Shown piece after piece: positions 37,574-46,043 of a DNA stretch of 64,000 nucleotides. A model generated the notes under the pieces. That model made no database searches. It had not been told where the DNA came from and saw only the letters and a list, made by a program, of their open reading frames with translations. The first letter of the stretch is position 1. The number at the start of each line of letters is the position of its first letter. The position numbers were made by a program, and so were the translations under genes. The stretch spans positions 57,454 to 121,453 of the forward strand of contig DFLB01000026.1 in assembly GCA_002373995.1 (NCBI GenBank), given 5' to 3'. Origin of the DNA: Bacteroidales bacterium UBA3630 (GTDB lineage: Bacteria > Bacteroidota > Bacteroidia > Bacteroidales > P3).

Positions 37574-38017
37574 ATGAAACGTTTAGGACTTTTGATGATG
37601 TGCGTCGCCGCGCTGGCGATGACTTCGTGCAGTTTGTTTAACGCGGCTGCGAGCAGTAATGCTGTGGCCCAGGCTTCGGGACAGACGTGCGGCACTGCCG
37701 TGCAGGGTTTGTACAGCAGCTACCAGAAGACCGGCACCGTCAATCTGGCGGATGCCACGAACCTCAACAATGCGCTTGCGGTGGCTTCGGCCTACACGAA
37801 CCTGAAGCAGAACAAGGACAACAAGGCTTACCGTCAGTCGTTTACCAACGGGCTGATTGCTTCGTCGGCGGGACTGATTACGTCGGCCAACGCTACGGCT
37901 TTTGTCGACCAGTTGCTTGCTTCGTCGGGTTTGGCGAACGTCAATTCGCAGACCATCACGCAGACGGCGACGACGGCGATGGCTATCATGACCATTCTCA
38001 ACACGCTGAAGCAGTGA
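37574..38017 (+). CDS. Small lipoprotein, unknown function
   Basis: 147 residues with signal and lipobox (MKRLGLLMMCVAALAMTSC). The mature part is alanine, serine and threonine rich and helical (ANLNNALAVASAYTNLKQNK-like; SGLANVNSQTITQTATTAMA). It resembles small Bacteroidales envelope lipoproteins without known role. The TGA stop overlaps the ATG of the nitroreductase gene by one base, so the two are translationally coupled. Confidence 0.75.
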   Translation: MKRLGLLMMCVAALAMTSCSLFNAAASSNAVAQASGQTCGTAVQGLYSSYQKTGTVNLADATNLNNALAVASAYTNLKQNKDNKAYRQSFTNGLIASSAGLITSANATAFVDQLLASSGLANVNSQTITQTATTAMAIMTILNTLKQ

Positions 38018-38538
38018 TGAACACGGCAGCATTGGAGAACATGAAAACGCGGCGCAGTTGCCGCGTTTTTTCTGACCGTATGCCGGAGCGGGAGTTGGTG
38101 GAGGCCATCTGCGAGGCTGGCACATATGCTCCGACGGGTCACGGGAGACAGAGTCCGGTGATACTTGCCGTTACCGATCGGGCGTTGCGCGACCGCTTGT
38201 CGCGGATGAATGCGGCCATTATGGGCACGGAGGGTGATCCGTTTTATGGAGCGCCGGTGGTGCTGGTGGTGGTGGCGGACCGGAGCGTGGTGACGGCGGA
38301 GTATGACGGTTGCTGCGTGATGGCCAACCTGCTGAATGCCGCCCATGCGGTGGGGCTTGATTCGTGTTGGATACACAGGGCGAAGGAGGAGTTTGAGAGT
38401 GCAGAGGGCAAAGAGATCCTGCGAGCGGCGGGTTTGGAGGGCGACTATGTTGGCATCGGGCACTGCATCGTAGGCTACGGGATGCAGAAGCCCACTCCCG
38501 CACGTCCACGCAAGGCGGACTACGTCAGGTGGATGTGA
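38017..38538 (+). CDS. Nitroreductase-family flavoprotein
   Basis: 173 residues from the ATG at 38017; a longer open frame upstream is a shadow of the lipoprotein gene. Typical opening KTRRSCRVFSDRMPERELVE, then AGTYAPTGHGRQSPVILAV with the FMN phosphate-binding pattern, and EYDGCCVMANLLNAAHAVGLDSCWIH. These short enzymes bind FMN and reduce quinones, nitro compounds or flavins with NAD(P)H. Cytoplasmic; physiological substrate unknown. Confidence 0.88.
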   Translation: MNTAALENMKTRRSCRVFSDRMPERELVEAICEAGTYAPTGHGRQSPVILAVTDRALRDRLSRMNAAIMGTEGDPFYGAPVVLVVVADRSVVTAEYDGCCVMANLLNAAHAVGLDSCWIHRAKEEFESAEGKEILRAAGLEGDYVGIGHCIVGYGMQKPTPARPRKADYVRWM

Positions 38539-38575
38539 GGGGCAGTTGACAGTTGACAGTTGGCAGTCTGGTCTG

Positions 38576-39286
38576 TTATGCCATGTTGTGGAAGACGTTG
38601 ACGACGTCGTCGTCGTTTTCGAGGCGCTCGATGAGTGCGTTGACGTCTTCTTGTTCTTCGGGCGATAGCTCGCGCAGGGTGAGGGGAATACGCTCAAACT
38701 TGAAGCTCTTGATTTCAAGACCTTTGTCTTCGAGGTATTTGCTGATGGGGCCGTAGTTGGCGAAGTCGGCATAGATCATGATTTCGTCTTCGTCGCGAAA
38801 GACTTCGTCGATGTCGCAATCGATGAGTTCAAGTTCGAGTTCGTCCATGTCGATGCTGTCCTGCCAAGCGACGACGAAGGAGCATTTGCGCTCGAATAGG
38901 AAGTCGTTCATGCCCATGGTGCCGAGTTCGCCTTTGCCGCGGACGAATGCTGCGCGGAGGTTGGCGACGGTGCGCGTGGGGTTGTCGGTGGCGGTTTCGA
39001 CAACGACAGCGATGCCGTGGGGTCCTTTGCCGTCGTAGACGACTTCTTTGTAGGCCGACCGGTCTTTCTCGGTGGCGCGTTTGATAGCGCGTTCGACGTT
39101 GTCCTTGGGCATAGACTCGCTCTTGGCGGTCTGCATGAGGAGACGGAGTCGGAGGTTGGAGGAGGGATCGGGGCCGCCGGCGAGGACGGCGAGTTCGATT
39201 TCCTTGCCGATTTTGGTAAAGGTGCGGGCCATGTGGCCCCAACGTTTGAGTTTGCGTGCTTTGCGATATTCAAATGCTCGACCCAT
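38576..39286 (-). CDS. YebC/PmpR-family protein (TACO1-like)
   Basis: 236 residues. The opening MGRAFEYRKARKLKRWGHMARTFTKIG and the motifs GGPDPSSNLRLR, MPKDNVERAIKRA and YDGKGPHGIAVVVE are classic YebC. Domain 2/3 sequences (FVRGKGELGTMGMNDFLF) follow. Family members bind the ribosome or DNA; recent work links them to relief of proline stalling. In the family the first residues read MGRAFEFRK-RK-KRW, so the start is secure. It ends the run that comes down from the SulP gene. Confidence 0.93.
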   Translation of the reverse strand: MGRAFEYRKARKLKRWGHMARTFTKIGKEIELAVLAGGPDPSSNLRLRLLMQTAKSESMPKDNVERAIKRATEKDRSAYKEVVYDGKGPHGIAVVVETATDNPTRTVANLRAAFVRGKGELGTMGMNDFLFERKCSFVVAWQDSIDMDELELELIDCDIDEVFRDEDEIMIYADFANYGPISKYLEDKGLEIKSFKFERIPLTLRELSPEEQEDVNALIERLENDDDVVNVFHNMA

Positions 39287-39307
39287 AATGATAAGATATT
39301 ATTGTTT

Positions 39308-41047
39308 TTAATGTTTAAGCTGGTTACGGAGGTAGGCCGTGCACTCTTCAAATGTCTTGAAGGTGTGCTCTTCGGGGATTACCTCGGGGATGACTCTCAT
39401 GCGGGTGAGCATGTAGAGGGGTTGCGGCTGGATGATGGTCATCAGGACGGTAACACCACGGGCTTGGAGGTCTTTGACGGCTTCTTCCATTGCGTAGAGG
39501 CCGCTTTGGTCCATGAAGGAGACGAGTCGCATGCGGATGATGACGATTTTGGCGGTGGGTGGCACATCGGTCATCACTTCTTTGAATTTGGTGATGGAGC
39601 CGAAGAAGATGGGGCCATTGAGTCGTTGGATGTAGATGTGCTGGCGCATTTCGTCGGTGATGCCGCCTTCATCTTCCCAGGGGAGAGATTTGTCGAAATT
39701 GGGTTGCGGGGGTGCCGGCAATCCACGCCGGAGGTCGCTGTCGGTCATTACGGCTGAGCTGTAGCCTCCTTCGACGAGGTCGGAGGCACGCTTCATGAAG
39801 AGGACGCAGGCGATGACCATGCCGATGCCGACGGCGGTAAGGAGGTCGACAAAGACTGTGACGAAGAAGACGACGAGGAGCACGACGGCATCGGCTCGCG
39901 GTATCTTCAGCAGGTCGCGGAAACCACGGAAGTCGATGATGCCCCAACCAACGGTGATAAGGATACCAGCCAATACCGACAGAGGTACGTACTGGACGAG
40001 GCCGCCTAAGCCCAGAAGGATGGCCAGAAGGAGGAGGGCATGCACCATGCCGGAGAGCTGGGTGCGTCCACCGCTCTTGACATTAACGACGGTGCGCATG
40101 GTGGCACCGGCACCGGGGAGTCCGCAGAAGAGGCCGGCGATAGCGTTGCCAATGCCCTGCCCTATCAATTCACGGTTGCTGTCGTGCTTGGTCTTAGTGA
40201 TATTGTCGGCCACAACAGAGGTGAGGAGGGTATCTATAGAGCCGAGTCCAGCCAGGGTCAATCCGGGGACGATAGCGGCCATGAGGATGGAGCCCCAATC
40301 AAGCCCAGCAAGCGATACCTTGCTGTTGGCGAAGAACGGCATAGGTATACCGGAGGGTATTTTGCCGATGACGGGCACGCCATCCATATTGATAAAGAGA
40401 GAGATAACGGTCATTACGAGGAGGGCCACCAGTGTGGATGGCACTTTTTTGGTAAGTAGGGGGAAAAGGTAGATAATCAACACAGTACCAAGACCAAGGA
40501 GGAGAGCTGTCAGGCTGATATGGGTGCACGCCTCGGGGAGGCCCATCAGCAGAGAGAGCATGGAGCCGCTACCGCTTTGGCCCAACAGAGGGTAGATTTG
40601 TTGCAGAATGATGATGACGCCGATGCCGCTCATGAAGCCCGAAAGGACAGGATAAGGGATGTAGCGGACATACTTGCCTATCTTGATGACACCGAAGAGG
40701 ATCTGGAAAAGGCCGCAGAATATTGCCGCCAGAGCCATCGAGACCAATACGGCCGAGAAGCTGCCGCTGCCGGAGGAAGTCCATGCACCGGAGACGAGGG
40801 TGGCGGTGATGACGGTCATGGGCCCTGTGGGTCCGCTAATCTGGCTATGGGTACCGCCGAAGAGGGCTGCGAAGAAGCCCAGCAAGAGGGCACCGACGAG
40901 TCCGGCATATGCACCCATCGAGGCGGCCTCGGGGTCGTTGATGCCGCTAAAAGCTTGTATGCCAAAGGCGAGGGCCAGAGGCAGAGCGACGATACCAGCT
41001 GTGATGCCGCCGAAGATGTCGCCCTTGAGGTTGTTAAATTTTATCAT
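39308..41047 (-). CDS. SulP/SLC26-family anion transporter with STAS domain
   Basis: 579 residues. About twelve membrane helices with GGITAGIVALPLALAFGIQA at the start, GPTGPMTVI and a central SIDTLLTSVVADN motif, then a cytoplasmic STAS domain from about residue 440 (IYIQRLNGPIFFGSI, VVIRMRLVSFMDQSGLYAMEE). SulP proteins carry sulfate, bicarbonate or other anions. The neighbour comB suggests, but does not prove, a link to sulfonate metabolism. It lies 12 bp after the PAP2 gene. Confidence 0.9.
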   Translation of the reverse strand: MIKFNNLKGDIFGGITAGIVALPLALAFGIQAFSGINDPEAASMGAYAGLVGALLLGFFAALFGGTHSQISGPTGPMTVITATLVSGAWTSSGSGSFSAVLVSMALAAIFCGLFQILFGVIKIGKYVRYIPYPVLSGFMSGIGVIIILQQIYPLLGQSGSGSMLSLLMGLPEACTHISLTALLLGLGTVLIIYLFPLLTKKVPSTLVALLVMTVISLFINMDGVPVIGKIPSGIPMPFFANSKVSLAGLDWGSILMAAIVPGLTLAGLGSIDTLLTSVVADNITKTKHDSNRELIGQGIGNAIAGLFCGLPGAGATMRTVVNVKSGGRTQLSGMVHALLLLAILLGLGGLVQYVPLSVLAGILITVGWGIIDFRGFRDLLKIPRADAVVLLVVFFVTVFVDLLTAVGIGMVIACVLFMKRASDLVEGGYSSAVMTDSDLRRGLPAPPQPNFDKSLPWEDEGGITDEMRQHIYIQRLNGPIFFGSITKFKEVMTDVPPTAKIVIIRMRLVSFMDQSGLYAMEEAVKDLQARGVTVLMTIIQPQPLYMLTRMRVIPEVIPEEHTFKTFEECTAYLRNQLKH

Positions 41048-41059
41048 GGTTGCATGTAT

Positions 41060-41686
41060 TTAATCTAAGATCCAATAGGTGATGCTTGTGCAAAGTATAC
41101 CCAACCCTGCGCCGGCCAGCACGTCGCCGGCCCAATGGCGGTTGTTATAGATACGCATGGCTCCAACGAGGGCAGCAGTGGCATAGCCCATAATAGCAAT
41201 CCAGGGATAGTTCTCACCGTATTCGCGACGAAGAATCTCGGCACCGGTGAAAGCAGTGAAAGTGTGACCGCTGGGAAAACTATTGAAAGTTGACTCGTCA
41301 GGTCGCTGGATGGCTAAACCATACTTGGCGACATTGAGGACAGTGGCACCGAGCAGGTAACTGCCCCCTTCGAGCAGAGCCAAACGCCAGAAGGAGTGGC
41401 GACCTTTGATGCCACAGAGGTTCAGTGCCACGGGTGCAACAGCCGGTAAATATTGCAGATAGTCGTCGAAGGGCTGACGGATATGGCCGTCGGACTGGAC
41501 GTTGTCGCGCAGAGCAACGGCTTGCGTCTTAAGGTAAGGATTATAAGTGAATAAAGAGCCGCTGGCAATCAGAGTGGTACCGATGGCTGGGGATAGTAGA
41601 GGTTCGCGGATAGCGGATGCTGTGTCCCATTGTGCCCTGACGGGTACAATGGCTACAAGCATCAGTATAACCAACATCCGCCTCAT
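41060..41686 (-). CDS. PAP2-family phosphatase
   Basis: 208 residues with a signal peptide (MRRMLVILMLVAIVPVRAQ). The three phosphatase motifs are visible: KYGLAIQRPDE (K-x6-RP), FPSGHTFTAF (PSGH) and RIYNNRHWAGDVLAG (SR-x5-H-x3-D type). It acts in the periplasm on lipid phosphates or similar. Its ATG overlaps the comB stop by 4 bp. Confidence 0.9.
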   Translation of the reverse strand: MRRMLVILMLVAIVPVRAQWDTASAIREPLLSPAIGTTLIASGSLFTYNPYLKTQAVALRDNVQSDGHIRQPFDDYLQYLPAVAPVALNLCGIKGRHSFWRLALLEGGSYLLGATVLNVAKYGLAIQRPDESTFNSFPSGHTFTAFTGAEILRREYGENYPWIAIMGYATAALVGAMRIYNNRHWAGDVLAGAGLGILCTSITYWILD

Positions 41687-42384
41687 AGGGTAAGTGTGCC
41701 GTTTTTGAGGACAGGTACTACGGGACAGGTGTCCTGTTTGAACGCAAAGGGTATGTCAACTTCAGCACCAAGACGCTGCAAACGAAGCACATGTGAAGCA
41801 TTGGCGCAGTAGGACAACGGGTCGCCATTAGTGGCTTTCCAGAGGGCTGAAGTCATGGCGGCAGCATCGCCATGAGGTTGGGCGGCATTGCCGAGGGCTT
41901 CTATCAGAGCTCCCGCCACCAAGGTGTCTTCAAGACAGAAGTCGTTTTTCCAGCCACTACAGAGGAGTACAACATCTTGAGCATCACGTTGCAAGCGGGC
42001 TGCCAATGCGTGTATGTTGGCGAAGGCCCCCACCAGCGTCAGGTCGGCATCGGCGGCCCTGAGAATGGATACAGTACCATTGGTGGTGCTGTAGGCAATA
42101 CGTTGGCCAGCAAGATTGTAGCGTAGATACTCTGTCGGAGAATTGCCATATTCTGCACCTGCCACCTTTTCCCCATTGCGTTCGGCTGCCAGATGATAGC
42201 CAAGGGGTCGATAAACCTCCAACGCCTCAAGGTTGTCCAGTGGTACCACTTCGATACAGCCGGCTTGGAAAGCGGCACAAATGGCAGTGGTGGCCCGCAG
42301 GACATCTATTGCCACAGTGGTATGGTGCTCTGTCAGCGTGCGGTAAGGGTAAAGTGCGGGAGATAAGGATACCTCAATTCTCAT
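41683..42384 (-). CDS. comB: ComB-like 2-phosphosulfolactate phosphatase
   Basis: 233 residues. Family motifs: VAIDVLRATTAICAAFQAG, AERNGEKVAGAEYGNSPTEY, AYSTTNGT and LLCSGWKNDFCLEDTLVAGA. In methanogens the enzyme makes sulfolactate for coenzyme M; in Bacteroidota the homologue is common but its product use is unsettled (sulfonates or sulfonolipids are candidates). It overlaps the DUF799 gene by 11 bp and the PAP2 gene by 4 bp. Confidence 0.88.
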   Translation of the reverse strand: MRIEVSLSPALYPYRTLTEHHTTVAIDVLRATTAICAAFQAGCIEVVPLDNLEALEVYRPLGYHLAAERNGEKVAGAEYGNSPTEYLRYNLAGQRIAYSTTNGTVSILRAADADLTLVGAFANIHALAARLQRDAQDVVLLCSGWKNDFCLEDTLVAGALIEALGNAAQPHGDAAAMTSALWKATNGDPLSYCANASHVLRLQRLGAEVDIPFAFKQDTCPVVPVLKNGTLTL

Positions 42385-43129
42385 TCGTCTTCAATAGTTC
42401 GACGCCCCCATTGGGGTTGATATTCAGATTAAAATACTCCGGGTGGGAGACGGTGTAACGTTCAATACCCGCCCCCCGACTACGACTGCCAGAAGGAATG
42501 TCCCTGAGAACGTACATATTAACCAGTTCGACCAGGCGGCATCGCTGTGCCGTTTCAAGGTCGCAACCATATTTTTCGGCAAAGGCTATATCTTCGCCAA
42601 GGGGCTTAGGGTTGCCTTTGAAGTCGGTCCACAATTGCTTCGAGGCTTTAACAAAGACGTGCATCACCTCGTTGCCGGTGCGTGTTGAGCGGAGTGCGTA
42701 TTCGATTTCAGCCGCCCAGGGGTTGCCACCTTCGTTCCAAGAATGCAGGGTGATGAAGAGCACTGCGTCGATGCCAAGTTGGTCGTAGTAATCGTTGATA
42801 TTGTCGTTGCGCAGTTGTTTACCCGTGCGGGTCTCGGTGGCTGCAAGTTGTGCCGACGCGAGTGGACCAAGAGCGTAATAGCCTTTGAGTATCAAAGGGT
42901 CGGAAGCAGTAAGGAATAGATGTTTGGTGGCGGTGTTGAGGGAGGCGTTATAGAGGGAGTCGTCGAGCGTGCGCATAGGATGCCTGAGGGAATGGTCGAC
43001 AAGCGGCGCAATGTAGATCGTCTGGGGTCTCTCTTTATAGACTTCGTCGTAGTGGGTCAGTTTTTTTTGTCCTTTACATCCGGAAAACAGGAGTGCGGCG
43101 GTGGCTATCACCCATACGAATTTCCTCAT
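42374..43129 (-). CDS. DUF799 (GNA1162-like) lipoprotein
   Basis: 251 residues, signal and lipobox (MRKFVWVIATAALLFSGC). Body: IYIAPLVDHSLRHPM, TATKHLFLTASDPLILKGYY, LGIDAVLFITLHSWNEG, matching the GNA1162 fold, a TolB-N-like domain thought to belong to an outer-membrane or transport complex. In many genomes it follows CsgG-like and DUF4810 genes. Here the DUF4810 gene precedes with a 4-bp overlap but no CsgG-like gene is present. Confidence 0.8.
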   Translation of the reverse strand: MRKFVWVIATAALLFSGCKGQKKLTHYDEVYKERPQTIYIAPLVDHSLRHPMRTLDDSLYNASLNTATKHLFLTASDPLILKGYYALGPLASAQLAATETRTGKQLRNDNINDYYDQLGIDAVLFITLHSWNEGGNPWAAEIEYALRSTRTGNEVMHVFVKASKQLWTDFKGNPKPLGEDIAFAEKYGCDLETAQRCRLVELVNMYVLRDIPSGSRSRGAGIERYTVSHPEYFNLNINPNGGVELLKTNEN

Positions 43130-43947
43130 TTTTTGCCTCCTTTCTTGCTCTGTTGGGCTTTGCGTTCGGCAGCTTTTTTCTGGCGTTCCTTTTTACGCTG
43201 TTTCTCGAGGCGTTTTTTCTCTTTCTGAGCTATTTTCTTGGCCTTTTCTTTCTCCTTCTTGGCTTTCTCGCGTTCTATTTTTTGCTGTTTTCGGTCATCG
43301 ATCTTTTTCTGCTTGGCGGCGGCGACAGAATCCTGGTGCGCCTGCCGCAGTCTCTCGGTTTCAGCCTGTTGTTCGGCGAGCATCTCGCGTTTCTGGTTGG
43401 CGGTGAGACGGATGGGATACTCCACCGAGTCGGAGGGGGTCTGCTTGCCGATCCATTCCAGGTCGGTGCTGTCAATGACTGAAGGGACCCGAGGCAGCGG
43501 GTTGAGTGCGGTGATGGAGTCGTAGGCCCACTTTGCCAGAATGGTTCTGTCGATGGTGTCACCGGGAAGGGTGAGCGTGTCGGTCATCATTTCCGGTACC
43601 ATCCGTTGCTTGATGCGCAGGACGATACGTCGGCTTTGTGGGAAGGCCTTGATTTCGGTGTTGAACATACGGCTTGCCATTTCCTTATGCCCCATCTGGG
43701 ATAACGCCACCCCACAGTCGGCATAGAGGCCGGGGTGGAGCGTGTCTGCCTTGATAGCTTCGTTGATGGCATCAGCATAGGAGGTGGCGAGGGAGTAGAG
43801 CGTGCCGTAGGTGGCTTGTGTCTGATAGGTCAGAACCTGTTCGCGGGGCATGCCCTTGTATTGTCCGGAACAGGCGGCGAGCAATAGCGCTGTCGCGAGG
43901 AGAGCGATTGCCTTTCCCTTGTCCTTTTTCCTCTGTCCTATTCCCAT
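43126..43947 (-). CDS. DUF4810 lipoprotein with lysine-rich tail
   Basis: 273 residues. Signal and lipobox (IALLATALLLAAC), then a TPR-like helical region (LYSLATSYADAINEAIKA, LHPGLYADCGVALSQMGHKEMASRMF) as in DUF4810 proteins. The last about 85 residues are a highly charged lysine/glutamate coiled coil (KREKAKKEKEKAKKIAQKEK-like), unusual for the family. Likely partner of the DUF799 lipoprotein at the outer membrane. The 5' side abuts rnpB. Confidence 0.75.
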   Translation of the reverse strand: MGIGQRKKDKGKAIALLATALLLAACSGQYKGMPREQVLTYQTQATYGTLYSLATSYADAINEAIKADTLHPGLYADCGVALSQMGHKEMASRMFNTEIKAFPQSRRIVLRIKQRMVPEMMTDTLTLPGDTIDRTILAKWAYDSITALNPLPRVPSVIDSTDLEWIGKQTPSDSVEYPIRLTANQKREMLAEQQAETERLRQAHQDSVAAAKQKKIDDRKQQKIEREKAKKEKEKAKKIAQKEKKRLEKQRKKERQKKAAERKAQQSKKGGKK

Positions 43948-43979
43948 ATTCCGTATTTCATTTTCACTTTCAACAAAAA

Positions 43980-44369
43980 AGGCGAGGGCCTGTAAGCCGG
44001 GTTCTGTCGTGTTCTATCATTAATCTACTACCGCCGTCGCCGACGGTCTCTATCGACCTACCCCCCAACGAATTGGTTTTCGGGCGAGCCGGCCCTTATG
44101 CGTTGGTATATGTGGTCTTTCAGCCCATGAGGCTTGCCATCGCCACTGTCACCAGTGTACGTCGTGAGCTCTTGCCTCGCGTTTTCACCCTTACCACCTT
44201 GAAGCTCAAGCCTCAAAGGGGCGGTATCTTTTCTGTGGCGCTTGCTGTCACCCGTGGCGGTTGTTATCCAAACACGGGTGCCTTCCCGTTAGGAAGCATG
44301 GTGGCTCGTGCTGCCCGGACTTTCCTCTCGGCATTGCTGCCCAGCGATAGAACGACCCTCGCTGCTTTT
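43980..44369 (-). ncRNA. rnpB: RNase P RNA (class A)
   Basis: On the minus strand the sequence contains the conserved core GAGGAAAGTCCGGGC (about 44333-44319) and near the 3' end AGAACCCGGCTTACAGG (about 44004-43988), plus CACAGAAAA, GGTAAGGGTGAAA and GGGGTAGGTCGATAGA elements. The ends pair as helix P1 (GCGAGGG with CCCTCGC) and a T-run follows. This is the catalytic RNA that matures tRNA 5' ends. Large ORFs on the plus strand across this region are spurious. Ends are estimated to within a few bases. Confidence 0.95.
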
Positions 44370-44376
44370 TCAGGCT

Positions 44377-44385
44377 GCAAAAGTA
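44377..44385 (-). promoter_or_regulatory. -7 box of rnpB
   Basis: Minus-strand TACTTTTGC, ending about 8 bp before the predicted RNA start. The -33 match is weak. Confidence 0.6.
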
Positions 44386-44426
44386 CAACTATTTTTCCAA
44401 ACGGAAAAATAATTCTGCTTACTACC

Positions 44427-45305
44427 TTATCTTATGATGGTTACGGTTCCTTTTTCCTCACGCAACACACCCTCGCTGTCGCGGAAACGGGCCACCCAGA
44501 CGTATGTTCCCTGCGGCAGATGTTGTCCGTCGTAGGTGGCATCCCATCCGCGGTTGATGTCGGTGGAGGAGAAGACCTGGCGTCCGCCGCGGTTGAAGAT
44601 GTAGAGGTGCAGGTCAGACACGGGCGACGCCGCCGACAGGCGGAATATCCTGTTCTGTTCGTCGTCGCTCGACGGCATGATGACGTTCGGGGCCCACAGG
44701 GTGTTGCTCTGCTGCGTGGCAACAGTTTGATTTGAAAGCTTGTAGCCGGTAGATTGCAGCGGCTGCGGGCTGTCGGTTGCGGGCGGGTTCTCTTCGGTCT
44801 TGCTGGCTTCGAAGTCGGGTTCTGGCGTTGACGATTGATTGTTGACAGCTGGCAGTTGGCGGTTGGCGGTTGGCGGCACAACGGCTGACACCGCATTCGG
44901 CTCGCCGCTCGCCGTATTGTTTTCCGCCATCTGACTTTCCGCTACTGGCGGCAGCTGGATACTGGTAGCAGATGACTGGTCGGTCACATGCTCACGGCCG
45001 ATGGGTGTCCTTGTATCGGGCTCAGGGCTGACGGTTGCCGGTTCGACGGCCGTCGTGGTGGGGCTGGAGGTTGTAACCTGCTGGTGGTATGACGGTTGAG
45101 GGCTGACGGCTGAGGCCTGAGGACCAGATGCCGACCTCCGGGTTCCGAGTTCCATGGCAGCAGCCACTCCAGCAACCACCAGGAGCACGCCCGCTGCCAC
45201 CCCGCCCACGCGCATCCAGCGGCGGCGACGGAGGCGGCGCTCTATTCTCTCAAACATTCCCTCGTCGGGATCCACGTTATACTTCTTCAAATCAATCATA
45301 TCCAT
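44427..45305 (-). CDS. Putative anti-sigma factor with T9SS type B (CHU_C) C-terminal domain
   Basis: 292 residues. A short cytoplasmic N-terminus (IDLKKYNVDPDEGMFERIER), a basic stop, one membrane helix (VGGVAAGVLLVVAGVAAAM), a proline/serine/threonine-rich linker of about 130 residues, then about 90 C-terminal residues of gliding-motility-associated CHU_C type: LYIFNRGGRQVFSSTDINRG, WDATYDGQHLPQGTYVW. It starts 4 bp after the ECF sigma gene, so it is the natural anti-sigma candidate. The sorting-type domain on a membrane-anchored regulator is odd. The linker contains a heptamer-derived PPTANRQLPAVNNQ. Confidence 0.65.
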   Translation of the reverse strand: MDMIDLKKYNVDPDEGMFERIERRLRRRRWMRVGGVAAGVLLVVAGVAAAMELGTRRSASGPQASAVSPQPSYHQQVTTSSPTTTAVEPATVSPEPDTRTPIGREHVTDQSSATSIQLPPVAESQMAENNTASGEPNAVSAVVPPTANRQLPAVNNQSSTPEPDFEASKTEENPPATDSPQPLQSTGYKLSNQTVATQQSNTLWAPNVIMPSSDDEQNRIFRLSAASPVSDLHLYIFNRGGRQVFSSTDINRGWDATYDGQHLPQGTYVWVARFRDSEGVLREEKGTVTIIR

Positions 45306-45309
45306 TGTT

Positions 45310-45837
45310 TCATTCTTCGTTTCTCGATACCCTCAGTTCTGCACGCAAGGCGGCACAGGCCCTGGAGTAGAGAGCCCTCACGTTCACCTCCGTGCAGTGC
45401 AGTTTCTGCGCAGCTTCCTTGTAGCTGTATTCCTCGACGGCCACGAGGTTGAAGACCACCTGTTGCTGCGGGGCGATACGTTGCAGGGCCAGCACAATCT
45501 CCTCGCTGCCAAAGGGGTCGGCGGGCCATACAGCGGCATCCACTCCCCCTTCCGTCTCGGCCATCGGCAACCGCTGACGGCGGAAATGCCGCAGACACTC
45601 GTTGACCATCACACTCCGCACCCACGCCGCCGTCTTTTCGGCATCCTTCAGCTGGCCGATGTGCTCAAAGACCCTGACAAAGCCGTCCTGCACCAGGTCG
45701 CGAGCCTCCTCCCTGTTCCGCACATAGCGCATACACACACCCATCGCCATCGGCGCCAAGCGCTCATACAGTTCACGTTGCGCCTGCCGCTGGTGCCGTC
45801 GGCACCCTTCCACAATCTCTGTATACTCTCCTGCCAT
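45310..45837 (-). CDS. ECF-type RNA polymerase sigma factor
   Basis: 175 residues. Region 2 (AQRELYERLAPMAMGVCMRY, EEARDLVQDGFVRVFEHI) and region 4 (LALQRIAPQQQVVFNLVAVEE, YSYKEAAQKLHCTEVNVRAL) with the usual linker between. It recruits RNA polymerase to a small regulon, probably held inactive by the membrane protein encoded 4 bp downstream. The target genes cannot be deduced from this window. Confidence 0.92.
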   Translation of the reverse strand: MAGEYTEIVEGCRRHQRQAQRELYERLAPMAMGVCMRYVRNREEARDLVQDGFVRVFEHIGQLKDAEKTAAWVRSVMVNECLRHFRRQRLPMAETEGGVDAAVWPADPFGSEEIVLALQRIAPQQQVVFNLVAVEEYSYKEAAQKLHCTEVNVRALYSRACAALRAELRVSRNEE

Positions 45838-45928
45838 GTTTTTTTTCGCACTTATAGATGCACTGTGAGACTCAAATGTTGTCAGATTAACATTTTTTAA
45901 TAGTATGCACTTCGATCTTCAAGCGACT

Positions 45929-46011
45929 TCGGACCGCCAATCGTCCGTCTTTCATCGGACCACCCTCGGACCATCATCGGACCATCCTCGGACCATCCCC
46001 GGACCAAGAGC
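45929..46011. repeat. 11-bp tandem repeat, CGGACCATCNT family
   Basis: Core of five units with 11-bp spacing: TCGGACCACCC, TCGGACCATCA, TCGGACCATCC, TCGGACCATCC, CCGGACCAAGA, with looser copies to the left. Located between the sigma gene and trmO. Confidence 0.85.
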
Positions 46012-46043
46012 GGAGCAAAAGGTTATGTCGGGATATGAGACTC

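Noticed and set aside
37687..38538. 283-residue version of the nitroreductase
   Set aside because: The upstream part is out of frame with, and inside, the lipoprotein gene; MNTAALENMKTRRSCR at 38017 is the family start.
43818..44735. 305-residue ORF on the plus strand
   Set aside because: It lies across the RNase P RNA gene, whose conserved core is unmistakable on the minus strand.
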